Part shown: in pieces, positions 1 to 14,040 of the stretch
Layout: each line of letters opens with the position of its first letter
Numbering within the stretch: the first letter of the stretch is position 1
Origin: Plantago major
Lineage: Eukaryota; Streptophyta; Magnoliopsida; Lamiales; Plantaginaceae
NCBI GenBank assembly: GCA_026545765.1
Contig: JAIFAC010000016.1
Location: forward strand, 351,958-415,957
Length of the DNA: 64,000 nt
Reading direction: 5' to 3'
Made by a program: the position numbers and the translations under genes
Notes under the pieces: generated by a model
What the model was told of the DNA's origin: nothing
Databases searched by the model: none
What the model saw: only the letters and a program-made list of their open reading frames with translations

Positions 1-3000
1 ATAAGAACCATCTCGACTTTATACTATGGGTTAGAGGCTTTTATTATTTAATTACCTACATTTACTTTAATTTAGAAACTTAGTTAGCTTTGTTTATAGT
101 ATAGTAATGTAATAGATAGACTCTTCATAGTAGTGATGAGTGTGGTTAGTGAATATAACTTAGGGTAATTCTGAAAAAGAAGTATTGTAATTATATAAGA
201 TTATTCTCTGTAGTGTAGTATAGCAAGTAGAACTCATTTAGCAAAGGTATACCTTCTTAAACTGCTTTGATCATGGAAATATTATTTCTAATTTATACAG
301 GTAACAACCCGAGGTAGCTCCTAACTACTCTCTCTATTCTAGCTATAGTAATGAACATACCTTATACTTAAATTTTATACATATGTTTAAATATTTAGTC
401 GCCCCTTTTTTAGTATTTAATAATCCCTTACCTAGCAATTTATCTTTCCCCCCCTTCTAGTATAGGATAGAAGTAACTTATGTTTAGATAGAAAGAGAAA
501 GAAGCCAAAGAGATAATTTCCTAGCACTCTAAGTATAGGTTCTTAGACATTCTATATATATATATAACTCAATGATCTAGTTGATAAGGGAATATTTTAA
601 CTAATATAAAGAGCAAGTACATCTTTCTACATACACTGATTTTGTTTTTACTAAGACAAAGTACATATTTACCCTATACCTACTAAGCTAGGACATAATT
701 ACTATTGTGACATATACAAGATATTTCCATACACCTTCTATAAATTGTTACATCGCGTAATTCTAAGTTATTTTTTCAGGCAAGCTCCTTAATTAATAGG
801 TTCTATAAAGAGGTAAAAAATAATATCCTAATAGCAAGCAAGGTATAGTTCATTTTGTATTGTACAGCACTAAAGAAAGGGATAAGTGAGTGTATTCATA
901 AAGTAATTTATGTTAGAATGATCTAGTAATGCTCTATATAAAAAAAGAAAGGAACTCGTAAAGGAGGCGTAACATTGTAGTATTCTAATTGACTAAGTAC
1001 AGTAAGTAATAAAGAATATGATCCAAGCGATATTAAGGAATGTACGGGTATTAGAACTAACAAACTAAAGGAGACATGTACTATAAAAGTTATATTCATT
1101 AAGAATTAAATAAGAATATATCTTGGAAAGGGAAAGCTAAATCTCTCCTAGGTATCTACTGGATTCTATCGTAAACACGTATACATTACTTACTTATTTC
1201 TTTAGAGAAGACAACACTATATCTGGCATATATCCTTATTACTAACTAATTTAAATTACTTATGAATTTGTGTACTTACTATACTATACATACTAAAGAC
1301 ATGTATTTATGTTGATGGGCTTCTACTATGACGACTTGTTATATAACTTAAGAACTAGAAGAGGATACTATATACCTGTCACTTGAGATCTATAATAATA
1401 CCTAAAAAAATAACCTACTAACTATGCATACCTTATTGAATTTCTTAATGTAACACTTAATAGGACTTCTTGTACTTAATTGCCTATACCCACTATATTA
1501 TATAATGAGTACCTTCATCTTTTTGTCTTGAGTATAAATATTTTGTAAAGTATAAGGTAACGTGTACTTTAAGTAATGCTTTATAGAAGCAAGTATCTTA
1601 TTTCATCATCTAGTAAGTTCTTTATAAATTTCATAGTTAACAACTAAGTATATTTCTATTGTAGTAATTCTAGTAAACAAATCATATAGGAATGGCTTAA
1701 CATAACATAGCATAACACTAACACATTAAAAAGTATGCATAACAAGGGTCCTTTCGTAAATATAACACGGGTATAAGTAAGTAGTTCTTTACACCTAAAT
1801 TCTTATAGAGGAATCTTATAGAGGAAGATATATAATCATTTAGAAGAAATAGAATTATAGTATATAATATATAAATATAAGGATGGGTGGTTGTATTACT
1901 ATGAACTTGGGTAAGAACATTATTAAGGGTTTTTTAGGGTTTCATTTTTGGCATAGGTACATACATTTAAAGTTTTGTGTAAGAAAGAGGCATATAAAAT
2001 TATTTGTATACTTGTTTATAGTGGATAGGTATCTTCCTTATATCGCTTAAATCATTTAGTATAATATTCACAACAAACAAATCTATCTAGGTTATCTTCT
2101 ACTCTATTTCCCTTCCTAGGCCCTCTACATTTAGAAGACATTTATTTTGGATGTGTACTTTATTTACCTTTAATGATGTAATATAGGTTACCTCTTTGGT
2201 ATTATACTATGATATCTTTACTTCTAGAACTTCGCTTTAAAATTTCATAGGTGTTTCTTATGTTTTGTTCTTAACTGTGCTAACTTCTCTCCTATAAGTC
2301 CTTTACTAAACAAGTATGGTATTATGTGTTCTCTCTACTAGCTCGGTTTTCAAATAGAAAGTATTCTAAAGTATAAAGGCAAGCTTATTATTTCTAGACA
2401 AAAAAGGACATGTATACTGATTTCTTAAGGTGTACTACAAATTGGATTGGTAAACTAAAGGTAAGGTATAATGGAGAAGTCCTAAAGAATAATGAACTAT
2501 ACTACTAAGAAGAACACTCTAAGTCACCTATAACAAATATATTCTAATGCTCTCTTTCTTATACACCTAGAATTTGATTTGTGTACTAAACTTATTAAAG
2601 TAAACTATACGCTCTACTACGACACCTCTAATTTTCTTAAGGCAATAAATCATTTATAGAGCTAGTTACTTTGACAACATATGTATAGTAGGTACTCCTA
2701 AAGAAAGCACAATACATTACAAAACATATATATAATTAATTATTAGTTGAGAGATCTAAAAGGAAAGGAGAAATACTAACTAGGAAGAAACTATAGAGAT
2801 AAAGATTGTTATACATTTATCTTGGTCATTGAAGTGGATTAAGTAAACACTACAAGAAGCTATACACAAAAAACTATGGGAGAGTCGCGAAGCGTATATA
2901 ATACATTGTGAGATAAGAAAGGTAAATGTCTTTATTAAGAGTTGTCATTTAATGTAAAGGGTTATTGCTAGACTATTGTATTGTTATTATCTGTGTATAC

Positions 3001-4862
3001 TATGGCATATAGTATAGGTTCTATACTACTGGATATACTTGTTCAGCTACTTTTACTTAATTTAATATTTAATATAAATATCTATACTTTGTTTGTTCTT
3101 ATATTTCACTTACTAAAACATTCTAGAACATATAGGGTATTTTTAGTTTTGGTTACGTATGCTATATATAATTATCATAGAGTCTATTCCATGCTATACT
3201 TAGGTGAGTTCATGTCTCTAATTAAACCCCAAAGAAGTAATTTATTTTTGGTTTCTATGTTAGCAGCTTAAGTTCTTTATAGGTACTAATTGCTCTTTCT
3301 TGTTTGTGTTGAAGTGAAATATTGTGGGTTATTCTTGAAACGTATTTAAGAGTTATCTTCCCCTTTGCTATATGTACTAGCCAATATTAAATTATAGTGA
3401 TATAACCAAGTATTCTTTGTGGGACTTAACATATTATATAATAAAAATAAATATGTGTGCTCTATAACTTCCCCTTTAGTCCTATTAAGGAGATAATAAT
3501 CTTAGTTAACTACAACTTCTATCTTTCTTTACTTTCTATTTGTTAGGTTGTACTCTTTACCAAGTATATACTCTTCTTAGCTTTAAGTTCTTGTAAGAAT
3601 ATATGTTACTAAGGTTTCTCTTTCACTATGATTCATTCCTCTCTTCATTATTTGTTCTAAACCATGTCCTTGTTTTAATAGAGGTGTCTTTGTAAGTACT
3701 CTGTATTATTTTTTCTATTACTAAGTATAATACCTAAATCATTCTTTCCATTTTTACTCCCTAGTTTTCTAAATATGTTGGGTTACTTAGCCGATTAGTA
3801 TCTTGGTATAAAACTACTATAGCTATTACTTAATAACGTAGGGTGGACTCTCTTAGAAATTCCTTATATATTTTATTTAAATTGTATATTTTGTGTTTTA
3901 TCATATAAGTTACCTTTACCACCAATATAGGAGTTTCCCTGTCATAATTTATATCCTTGCTACCTATATTTTGTATTTCTTAATTGTTGTTATACTTTTA
4001 CACGAGTCTTCTTTCTTTGTGAATTATACCTTTGATATCTTCGAGTGTTGCGTCCTATGGTAGTGAATGACCTGCCCTATCCTTATTAACCCGGCTTTGA
4101 GAATTAATAAACATGTCTTTAAAATTTAAAATCTTTCTACAATTAAATTAACTCGAAGTAACTCTAAGCAAAATACTCCCTTGTGAATACAAATAATTAA
4201 GTACTAAAATAGAACTTTTTATAACAACACCGTTTTAAAGTAAAGACCCTATAACTTTCGGCTGGATTGTCTCGATTCTTGTTGTATTTTACTCTGTGGG
4301 TAGCTATGGAAATGCCTATTCATTGCCCTTGTATGTTCTTGGTTGGCTTCTTGTGTTCTTTCCACACTTGTGTTTTTTTTATATATGATCTGTAAGTAGC
4401 AAATCTAATGAAAATTTTAGCACCCAAATCAAATATATAGTAAAATCTCTTCCTTTGCTCAACTATTCAATTCATTATCCTGAATTACGCTTGACCCAAG
4501 TACTTGCTTTTAATTTATTACAAAAAGAGGACGTGTATTTCTTTTTAAATTTACAAGTCTTTTCTCTTCTCTATCTTTACGTTGTCTATGCATCACTTTA
4601 TATATAGATCTCTATTAGAAAGAAAGAAAATTGCCTGTATGTAAATGATCTTAAGTCTTCGAAGACCCTTCTTACCCGATTCGAAAAAGATTTATTTAAA
4701 AAGTTGAGAAAAAGTAGAACATCGTGGATTAGGTTTTCTTTTAATTCTTACATAATTTAGAAACAACTTTACTATGAAGAAAGCTATCAGCATAAGAAAT
4801 AGATTTTTCATCGTACGTAGTGTTTAGAATTACCCATTTCTAAATAAATCATTAATAAATAG
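1..4862. other. Gene-free AT-rich block
   Basis: Very TpA-rich and CpG-poor to about 4.0 kb, then slightly richer in CpG. Stops are dense in every frame. A 96 codon hydrophobic frame at 2981-3271 opens with TTG and is within chance expectation. A small tandem duplication, CTTATAGAGGAAT / CTTATAGAGGAAG, lies at about 1802-1827. Confidence 0.6.
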
Positions 4863-4901
4863 TGGAGGAGATATTCTAATTTATATAGTAGGTGGCCTTC
4901 T

Positions 4902-5393
4902 ATGTATACCATGTACATTTCTGAGGAGAACAAAAAGCCAAGTATTAGGGAATATTATACATATTTTAAATTTCAAGGACACAAAGATTTTTCCCTTTAT
5001 TTACCTTATATTTATATAGGACCCAATAATATGTGCTATTCGCCCTTTTTCATTTTCCTATCTTGCTTCAAGAATTCCATTTTTTCTACTCAATTTCCTA
5101 AGATTCAGTCGGGAACAATTCTTTACTACTTATCACGAATTGACTCTTATAGCCACGACCCCTTTATCAATCCAAACATCAGTCCTTCTTTCATTTCAGG
5201 AAGAGTGGAACATATAGAGAATATAAACAAAGAATCATCTACTTTTCATTATTTCCAGGCTCTGCATACAGAATTAGAATCTATGCGTTTCCTTTTTCTT
5301 ATGTGGTTAGGTGTTGCTGTGGAATATATCAAAAAGCTGTACCTTTCGCTGCGATATAAATTAGTGTTACTCTCTTATTATAAAATTATATAG
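4902..5393 (+). CDS. Unrecognised ORF, 163 codons
   Basis: An ATG-started frame of 163 codons ends in TAG. The frame is open from 4863, and a second ATG occurs at codon 4. I do not recognise the product. Visible features are a polar, tyrosine-rich N-terminus (residues 1-40), a hydrophobic stretch at 47-56 (YSPFFIFLSC), a serine/asparagine-rich middle, a second hydrophobic stretch at 130-140 (FLFLMWLGVAV) and a lysine/tyrosine-rich end. By my rough estimate about 8% of random codons would be stops at this composition, so a run this long is expected about 0.01 times in the window. That is the only reason to call it. Because gene frames here are interrupted by indels, it could be part of a longer gene or an exon. 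No neighbour supports a function. Confidence 0.35.
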   Translation: MYTMYISEENKKPSIREYYTYFKFQGHKDFSLYLPYIYIGPNNMCYSPFFIFLSCFKNSIFSTQFPKIQSGTILYYLSRIDSYSHDPFINPNISPSFISGRVEHIENINKESSTFHYFQALHTELESMRFLFLMWLGVAVEYIKKLYLSLRYKLVLLSYYKII

Positions 5394-8300
5394 TATAGAA
5401 GTATAAAATAAAAGCCACAAAGCACTTCTTTATAATCTTGTCGTCTATAATGTGCCTTTAGGGGTAGAAATAACTAGCACCCCAATTGCCTATTGACTGT
5501 TTTATAAATCTCTTTGACCAAAACAAGATCGAGGTGTCATGTGGTAAGTATTCTATATTCTTTGCTTTTCAAATTTTATTTTATAGAATCTTTTAAATAC
5601 AGATATATTGGCAAGGCCATACATACACCTCCGAAATTCCAGGAAAAGCACAAGTCTATCGAGAGAGAATATTTAAGTTAAGGGCTTATAAAATTTATAG
5701 TAAAATCGTTAGTAGAACATAAAGTAGGTTTAAGCAAGGAATATTTATAAGAAATGAAATGTAGTCACAGAGGAACATGCCGGTAAGAGTGCACTTTAAG
5801 TCAAATTATGCCACATACCAATTACATTTTAATAGCAGCAATTATATAGGCAAAAAATAAGCAAACGAATCTTGCTTAAAGTAAGAGTAAGAACAGTTTG
5901 ACAATAAATAGGGTCAATTGTTACATTTCTCATAGGACTAAAAAACTATGGAAACTATCATTTTATACCACCTTTATTTAGGACACGATAGAGATTCAAA
6001 AAGTAAACGCCCCGTTTGTTTTTTATTTCAAAGTGCAATTTATCTTTTAAGTACGTTCAATATAGAATCAAACAAGTCCCCCTTTCTCTCTCTAAGGTGA
6101 AAAATATAACAGGCTTTATTTATTCTTGTCGTGTAGGATTTTTGTATACTTATAATACGTAAGGGCCTTGTGGAATAGATTTCTATTTTATATCTATTTT
6201 ATAGAAATCTTGCTGCTTTTGTTCTTCCTTGATAATATTTGTTGGAAATGTGAGTTATGTCCTAGCTTTTCCATTTATTACTTTCTACCCGTTGAATTTT
6301 CTATATGGATACTCCACAAAAAAGGTGACAAGATACTTGCCTAAGCTCTGAACTCGTAATATAGACAATTAGACAATTATATGAAACTCAATTATACAGA
6401 AGTTGAGATTTTCGCCTTGTTGTATCCAGTTAATAATTACTATGCTAGGACTAATAATTACTTTTAGGGGGATTGTTTAAAGGATATAGTAAACTCTGAC
6501 TAACACTGTTGCAAGGGCAATCAATGGCTGCTCACTTTGTAAGTTAAAACAGAAAAAAGGAGGTGCTTAGAAAGGAAGTAACTACCTCGGAAATTAGCTC
6601 CTAAAGCATGATGATATCAGTATATAATATGCAAGAATCTACAATATCTACTTAATATGACTAGGAATACGGGTTTTCTTTAAGACAACCACAGGAAACC
6701 ACGGAAAAAGCTGAATATGAAACCCTAAGCTAGAAGCTAGGCAAATATACTATACTATATGAAGATCCAATTCAGAATAAAAAGTAATAAGAAATATAGA
6801 GAGGAGCTTAAAGAAAACAGGTTACAACATCTAAATTGTATAGCGGAATCCCGGGTTTCTTATTGTAGGATCTTTTTCTCCTCACTCCTAGACTCTACTT
6901 TTTTTGTTTTGGACATTAAAGCTTATATATATATATATAGACGAAAAGGCAATTTACATAATATGGTTCTTTATGTTGGCGTTGAACGACCTCTTATTGA
7001 ATTAAACCTAAGAGATGCTGGAAAAATACAAAAAGTGCTACTATTCGACAAAATTTGTAACTTTCTATTCTACTAGCTTGACTTATTAAGATTCAGTAAA
7101 GAAGGGACAAAGGCCTAGACTAAAATCGATGACGTTAACGAAATAATTCATTCCTTGATTTGAAGAAGGTCTATTAATTATAGAACCGGACAGCCTTAAC
7201 AAAGATAGAAAATAAAGATGTGCTATATTCATTTTACAAATAGAAAATTTGGCAGGTGTTTAAAATATAGCTCTGTGTATTACAAAATGATTTTTCCTTA
7301 TGATGGACAGGGGACGCCGCCCTGCTAGACTTAGATAGACTTAGGAATGAAATCTAGTCAAACTTTAATTGGATTTTTTTTCTACGCATTTTACCTGAAT
7401 TCTCTACTAGATAAAGATAAAAGGGAATAAACAACGGAACATGTCACGCTTCGATTATATATAATATAAATAATATAAAGTAACGTAAAATAATAAAGAT
7501 CTGTGTATTTTCCATCGTGAATATGAAGTGGAAATGGATAATGAGTAAAGAGAAAAAATCAACGTAGAAAGGCATACATCATATAAATATGGCATATTTA
7601 GTTTAGTTAGAATATTTAAGTATTGAGAGTAAGAATCCATGTGTAAACGTAAAACAGAAGAAGGAAAGTTTAAACTTGTGCACAACACTTATTTTCTTAA
7701 AGTAGAGTAACATCAAGAAGGAGACTCCTTTGTCTTCTCTTGCTGCGGTTTATATATAAAGAAGTTCTTGTAAAAGAGAAAATCTACTTCCCTTTATCTG
7801 CGAAAAAATAATACACAATTTGCCTGCTCGATCCGGCATTACAAAACTTTGGTACTGAGAAAAGAAGAGAGCTAAACATAGAAGTCGATGATATTCCTAT
7901 TATTAAACTATAAATAGATTTTTTATACAAAGCGGATCTTTCTTTTCCACTGATAGATTATAACGTTAGAAGCGTACTCTTTACTTTTGAAAGAAGTATA
8001 CTTCTCTGTATATAATTCATATAATTGGGTTAAAGTATGTATTTTTTTTATAGTTAATATTACTTAATATTATTTATTACATAGAATAATAAGAAGAAAT
8101 AGAGGAAGTCCTTCTAAACTAAGGGAAAAAGAAAAGAAAAAAATCATACATATAATCATAAAAAGTTAACAGGGAAAATGATATTCATTCCACTTGCATG
8201 ATGAAAGAAAGAGAATTCTTTTGGCACAGAGATCGCAGAAGGCTCTGCACTAAACATTAATCTAAAAGTAAAGTTTCTACGAGAAGGACATATTCCCCAA

Positions 8301-10489
8301 AGTATTCTGTAGTATTGTGTTATTATCTATATAACTTCATAACCTCACATCAAATTCTATTATTATAATTGTATAAGTAAAAAATTATTATTCTCGTTTT
8401 TATTCATTGAATGTCAACTCGTTTCCTTTTTTTATGATTAATTACTTTTTCCCTCCCCCTCCATTTTCGTTTCTATGAACCCTCTATCTCTTATATATCA
8501 CCTTATATTTATAATATATCACATAAAATGAAGTTTTGTTTTAGCTGTTTTCTTTTCCAACTTTTTTATTTTTGCCTTTATTTTTTTGTGCCGAAACCGA
8601 AGTCATTCAGAGAAATAGAAGAAGTCACAGAGAAGTCATAGAAAGCGCAATCAATTCAAATTTTAGGACTAGGGCATCTAGGTAGAAATCAATTTCCCTA
8701 GTAGACGAAAGCTTCGATAGAAAAGGTTTGTTAAGCACCTGTAACCTATAAAATAAAAACGGCATCAGATCTTACTTACCTTCTGGTATAAGAAGTATTT
8801 CATAGTTAGACGAGCACTATTATTATTTAAGGACTGATCAATTTCCCACCCAGGCATCCATGTACTCCAACTCAAGGTTCTAAAAACCTACTCCCGGATG
8901 TATTTCATTTGGTCTTATTTATTTGAATTTGATAATAATGATGTATATTTCCTTCGGTGTTGAACTAGGAATTAGAATCTACAAACCTTGGTAAGGTAAA
9001 ATGCTAGTTTGATAGATAACACTTATATCATCACTGGCTGTCTTTTGGTTTGGGATAATTAAAAAGTAAATTGTAAGAGTATTTCGGAAATGTATTATCA
9101 ATATCTTCCTTGGCGTATTAAGCTTAGCCTTTAACTTTCGTGAAGAGTACTATGAATGATAGATATCTTTAATTGGCGGATATGCGAAATTTGGCGGTAG
9201 TGAAGGGAATTGAAATCGATCGGTTAACTAGATGCCAGGAATACAGATTAGAAGCAGAGCAGGATAGAATAAGACAAAGCCGTTTACAACGAATAAATAA
9301 AATTATAGTTGTTAGTGCCTAGATATGTATGATGTGTAAAGTAAGATCTTACATGTATGTATGTAGCTTTTATATAGAGTTTTTATTTCAGGAATCTCTT
9401 ATTATCTTATTATGTAAATCCTCAGGATCTCATTCGTCGTCTCATTACGTGTTGTCTTTCTTTGGTGCCTTTGTCAACGTATAATCAGATAATCGGTATA
9501 GCCAGGTCTTTTTTTTTATACGGAATTTATTAGTTACTGTTACTGTGTACTAAAGCCTATCCTATAATTTCTTTTTTCTTGTTAAGTGTTAAGGAGGAAG
9601 TTCCAACAAATAAAATAGCGATCCTAGAGGAGGCATATGACACATATTTAACAAATACATTTGAAATTAAGTCAAGACTAGGTCAAGTTTCCTTGTTTCA
9701 TGTAAATACCAAATAAATAAACGGAAAAGTAGAAGTGGGTTTAGATCTTGCCAAAGTTGATCTATTTTGATCTCGTTCTCACTATTATACGACTAGTTGA
9801 ATCAGTTCTAGCCTATACTATGTTGAAATTCTAGGAATTATTCTTGAGTTGAAAGAACCCGAATACTTATTGAGTTATTTACGACTTATGGAAGTAGTAT
9901 AGATGCTACTTAATAGACTCTTTTTTACCTACTACTTTAACCTGGTAAGAAGGAAAATGGAGAGGTTCGGAAATATGCAAAATAAGGAAGGCTGAAAGTA
10001 GCAATTCATTAGACAGAGAAATTCCATAGAAAAGTTGAGATGAAGAGCTAGCAAGCAATGTTTGTAAATAACTTAAACCTAACAACAATTGTGACTTAGT
10101 AATCTACCGAGCAAGAGAAAACCTAAAGTAAAGTATTTATTAAATTATTAACCATCATTTTTTCACTACTATTCAATACTAATTAAATTCTAACTAAAAA
10201 GAAGTCTCTTCCAACTACCAACTAACTTTCCTTTCACTTTATTCACTTAAGTAAGAGTATTTATAGAATATTTAAGAATATCTATACAAAAAAATAAAAT
10301 CACCGTGATGTACAAAAGAAAGCACGACTAAGAGGTATGGCCTTGCACGAAACGAAATATGTTTTTAGCTGGAAGGGTTGCCTTGTTCTTTTTAGATGCT
10401 GTTTTTGTCTAGAACTTAACGTTATATCTTCTATTACTATTCTATTCCTACTTACTATTATACTATTTCACACCTTAAAAGCTGCTTTC
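5394..10489. other. Stretch without a recognisable gene
   Basis: Contains an inverted repeat at 6177-6210 with 10 bp arms (AGATTTCTAT / ATAGAAATCT) and a 14 nt loop. It also has a 105 codon ATG frame (6759-7076) and a 46 codon frame (9182-9322), neither recognised. Composition is mixed, with more CpG and homopolymer runs than the first 4 kb. A 74 codon frame at 10337 runs into repeat locus A and is probably chance. Confidence 0.55.
6177..6210. other. Inverted repeat, 10 bp perfect arms
   Basis: AGATTTCTAT at 6177-6186 and ATAGAAATCT at 6201-6210 with 14 nt between them. No adjacent gene. Confidence 0.6.
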
Positions 10490-10905
10490 TGGATGCTACC
10501 TGCTCCCAGAAAGTGCGTAAAGTGCACGCGCTTACGCTCTAAAACACCAGCAGATCTCTAGACACAAGCTGCTCATTTAGAAAGGCCCTAGCCTGGATTT
10601 TCCACTAGAAGACTTCTGGCTTAAAGTTCAGAAACTGCACACGTTCTTGCTTGCAAAAGGTATCAGATCCCTAGACACAAGGTGCTCCTGTAGGCTTATC
10701 CACTCGTGGATGTAAGAAGTGCTAAAGTGCACCTGTCTTTGCTTGGAAATGCTAGCAGGTCTATAGATACGAAATGCTACTCATAGGCTTGGGTGTCAGA
10801 AGTGCTAAAAGTGAACTCGTCTTTGCTTGTAAAAGCTAGCATGTCTATAGTTGCTGGCTGCGAAGCAGGTCCTCAAATAAGAGATGTAGAAAGTGCTTAA
10901 ACTAA
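10490..10905 (+). repeat. Tandem repeat locus A, about five degenerate ~90 bp units
   Basis: Each unit contains a core like AGTGCTTAAAGTGCAC, then a pyrimidine-rich stretch with CTTTGCTT or CTTACGCT, then (A)CACCAGCAG or GCTAGCAGG, then TCTATAGACACAAG or a variant. Cores start near 10512, 10625, 10718, 10801 and 10892, so periods are 83-113 bp. The core can fold as a small hairpin (AGTGC and GCACT). The units are richer in G+C than the flanks. 10666-10863 is nearly the same as part of locus B. Confidence 0.85.
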
Positions 10906-13900
10906 GTTCATTTATTTAACCCTTTAAATTTTAAATTTTGGTTTAGATGTTCGCCTTGTTGCTAACTATATCCGTACTTAGAAAGATAGGGCAGGAAAGA
11001 AGAAGTATAGAAAAGGTATAGAAGAAGCCTGGATAACATGCATTTTCATAATATATTGGATTTGTTTAAATAAAATACCACAGGAATTCATAGAAGTAGT
11101 TAAAATTAGAAAAGAAGAGAGAAACTAAACATTTCCATGTTGAAATAGGTAATGACGAAGATAAAAAAGCGACGCAGTTCTACCCGAAACGGAAAGTTAT
11201 CTATATTGATGCAGCATGGGATTTTCTACGCGGAGTACCCGCTGTAAATGTAATTATTGCTTAAGTAAAATAAGTAAAATATGAGAGGAGTTGGCACCAA
11301 GGAGATAGATACAGACTTTCCTTCCTATAATATAAAAAAAACTACTAAACTAGAAGGGAAAAGTCCTTAAACGAATTTAATAATATAATAAATAATAGAA
11401 AAACTGACCTACGGGTAGCAACAAACAACTATTCCATCCTTATATTAAGATAAAATATCTATAATTAGAGTATCCCGAAACATAAGCAAATACGATTTCA
11501 TACAAGATCCAGGACGAGGTTTATTACATTCTCGGGTACACTTGTGCAAATCCTGTGCCCTCCCTTTTTCTTCACTTCGATGCTAATCTATGCTAAGTAA
11601 TTATTAATTAGTTTATTATTTTTTTCTTTTAATTTTAAAGTAAAGACAAGACAAACCGCGCCCTTAGGAGATAATGCCCTTAGTAAGAAAGATTAAATCT
11701 ACCCCCTTATTTATGCATGACTACATTTCTCTTTTCTTATCAATTTGTCAAAGTCATCATCATTATAAGCTATACACACTTTTTTCTTTCATTTTCACTA
11801 ATCTAATTAAAGACTACATACAATCTATTTAGATAGAAATATGTACCAAACCTAGATTGTTTGTAGAAAAAATATTTTGCAAGTAACTCTGGTATAAAAA
11901 TAGGAAGGCTTCCTTTTAATAATTTATCTAATGATTAACTATAAACTAGAAGATATGAAACTTTTTTATAGCCGTGCATAAACAAACTTATAAGCAATTC
12001 TAAGTTATTTTACTAGTTGGTATCAGATCTATTCTTTCGTAAACAAAAATTGTGGGTCAGCCTATAATGTGATGAAGTGTTTGTGGAGTGATTCTAATAA
12101 TCATACTATATTAAAATGAAATTTAAATTGAACAATTCGAGAAATAGAAATATAGAAAAAAGGAATGACTTCGCTGTGGTTTGGCTTTCTCTCTGTCCTA
12201 CCAAACGTTTTTGTTATATACCAAATGTGACCTACAACCTACAAGAGGGTATCTCAATATAGCGATACTACTAAGTCTCAGACAAGTATGTAACAAAAAT
12301 CAAAGTTTCTACTTTTCGTGTTTTATTCTTCTTTTTCCTTTAAAATTATGTGTAAAATTATGTGTGTAGAGTACAGGGATACGGGATATATAACCTTCGT
12401 CTAAGAATTAAGAATATCAAACAAATAGAGGGTCATAACATAATAAATAGGATTATTACTAGTAAGACGAATAAGCATAAATAGCTCCACCAACAAGAAT
12501 TGGTAAAAAAATACAGGGAAAGCTAATTTCATTCCAGAACATTCTTGGTTCTAAATTATGATTCTAAGTGAAAGCATGTAGTGCGAGTAAAACAATACAA
12601 TATTCTAATTTGACTTCATTCATTCATGGGTGACTAAGCTTCTAAACAGTTCAATGCATTGTATCTTGTGACTTGCGGTCTCTAATTTCTAAGTACTTAT
12701 TACGACTAATACATAACTAATTGACTAATACAGTCAAAAATATAGGAATAGGAGTATACCTTTCTTTGTCTTATTCTTAAAATATTCTTAGATATGTACT
12801 TTTCCCGTACGTTTCTGCTTTTCCCTTTTCGAAAGAACCAAACCTTAGGAACTGGGGCTGAGTGCTTTAGCGTACACGACTCAATTTCTCTTCCTACGCT
12901 CACAAATCCATTCACAGAGATACACCTCAAAGTTCTATAACAACTTGTGTTTGTTGAGACTCTTACCTACAAGTGTCTATCCTTTACATAACACAGGTGA
13001 GTACTTTATGCTTTTGGAGTTCTTTCTAATAGATCTAATAGAATAGAAGAAAAATCAGACATACGTTGTTTGGGAGAATACCTGTTGTTTACTAAATAAA
13101 ACTAAAAATAAAGTACTCAAAATGATGCCATTTCTTGACCGAGTATTATGTTTTCTATATACTAGAGATAGTAGAAGAACCCGCGAATATGGAATCTACT
13201 TTAGTGCAATTAGCAATCAATAGAAATTTAATATGATGCGGTAATAAATATTTCCTCCTTAACGCTGAGGATATCTCGTAAAATACTCTAGTTTATATTG
13301 GAATTTTTGTATAGAAATACTCTATTTAGTTGAATAAGTACGCATTTGACTTCCTTCCATTCTTATGAAAGAAAAGCGAACTTTGGATTTTGGAGAATTC
13401 CTCACAGACATAATACATGTTCTATGTACTACTGCCTTTTTTTCTTCTTTAACGAGTACAAAGCAGTGATTGAGGGTTGCCCTTATTTATGCAAGGCTAA
13501 GAAATCCACTAGAATTTTATTTATACATTCGTTTTCCTTATTTGTAAGTTTGCAGTACACTGAAGTTGTACTTGTCTAAGAGTATTTATTATCCTATATT
13601 GAAAACAACTATATTGAAAGATATTATTATCCTAACAATAAAGGCAGGTTCTGTCTTTCCAAAACAATAATTATCATATCTTAAAGTCGAGCTCATCTTG
13701 TGATGAAATGAAAGGACCACACTTCATAGTCCATAATTAAAAGTAAGCGATTTGTCTTTATCTTTTGCTGCTTCTGTCTGTATAATTTTACCAACAAATG
13801 TACGTCCTGTAATAAGTTCTTTGGGCTTGCACTTTATTTTGGGATTGGATTAGAACCTTTTATCTTCTAAATTTCAATACCTAGGTTAGTTATCACGAAC

Positions 13901-14040
13901 AGTACAATATTCTCGCGCGAAGAGTTATTTCTTTATTATTTTTTTTTTTAGTAGAAATTTTATCCAACAACTTTCCTAGATAAGCAGATAAAGAATAGAA
14001 TTACTAATTATTTTTAAATTGATTTATTTGAAAGGTGAGA
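10906..14040. other. Stretch without a recognisable gene between repeat A and the gene island
   Basis: Short frames only (60-80 codons), most without a good start. A small tandem duplication AAAATTATGTGT lies near 12343-12366, and TAAGTAAAA is doubled near 11263-11280. No nad or other mitochondrial exon was recognised here, although more 3' UTR of nad1 could extend into the right-hand end. Confidence 0.55.

Noticed and set aside
4242..4252. AAAGACCCTAT, an LSU rRNA-like word
   Set aside because: No neighbouring LSU motifs; an isolated 11-mer is compatible with chance.
6759..7076. 105 codon ATG frame
   Set aside because: Within chance expectation, contains a TATATA-derived YIYIY run and has no recognisable motif.
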